Part shown: one piece after another, positions 63,956 through 64,000 of the stretch
Numbering within the stretch: position 1 is the stretch's first letter
How the letters are laid out: each line of letters starts with the position of its first letter
DNA from: Aureobasidium sp. EXF-3400
Taxonomy: Eukaryota; Ascomycota; Dothideomycetes; Dothideales; Saccotheciaceae
NCBI GenBank assembly: GCA_024195585.1
Contig: SWBL01000126.1
Span: 1 to 64,000, forward strand
DNA: 64,000 nt
Direction: 5' to 3'
Notes under the pieces: generated by a model
Database searches by the model: none
Told to the model about the DNA's origin: nothing
What the model saw: only the letters and a program-made list of their open reading frames with translations
Made by a program: the position numbers and the translations under genes

Positions 63956-64000
63956 ATGGTTTTTACCAGAAGAGATGAAGCGGGAGATGGGGTGATGAGC

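Overview
The window looks like nuclear DNA of a filamentous or black-yeast-like ascomycete. Most genes are split by short introns of about 45-65 bp with GT..AG ends and CTGAC/CTAAC branch-like boxes. The conserved genes are fungal orthologues (NOT4, PAN2, ATG12, TCO89, BIR1, TAM41, PSP1-type), and fungal-specific families are present (DUF3632, 2EXR, eqolisin peptidase, CAP10 and GT31-like transferases). A dothideomycete is my best guess, from family content only. No rRNA, convincing tRNA, transposon or CRISPR array was seen. All gene coordinates run from start to stop codon and include introns.

Layout. 1-3.7 kb: NOT4 (3' end cut by the window) divergent from the complex I 30-kDa subunit. 4-12 kb: a GNAT acetyltransferase whose fold starts upstream of its first AUG, an SDR, a small cysteine-rich secreted protein, and a divergent CYP52-type P450 / intradiol dioxygenase pair. 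12-20 kb: a PSP1-domain protein behind a 2.4-kb gene-free stretch, an acidic protein of unknown function, and a second SDR.

20.4-33.1 kb is an accessory island. It holds a 2EXR-like protein, a DUF3632 protein, three diverged paralogues of a family I do not recognise (22476, 26605, 28179), a large ORFan, and four tandem small charged helical genes (30110, 31014, 31745, 32530). Three loci inside it have an in-frame stop followed by further coding-like sequence in the same frame. The clearest is 28179, where TAG is followed by 55 codons of which 35 are Asp/Glu. This is either fresh nonsense decay of an expendable island or stop-codon readthrough, and it is the most interesting part of the window.

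33.4-47 kb returns to conserved genes: panB, ATG12, a second DUF3632 gene, PAN2 divergent from the complex I assembly factor IND1, a membrane-anchored aspartic-protease homologue lacking both catalytic aspartates, and TCO89. 47-64 kb carries surface and glycosylation genes (a GPI-type serine-rich protein, a cysteine-rich membrane protein, CAP10 and GT31-like transferases), mitochondrial TAM41 divergent from BIR1 (which has a GC-AG intron), an orphan coding segment, and a secreted glutamic peptidase. mRNA turnover (NOT4, PAN2) and complex I (NDUFS3, IND1) are each represented twice, but the pairs are far apart and no operon-like logic is implied.
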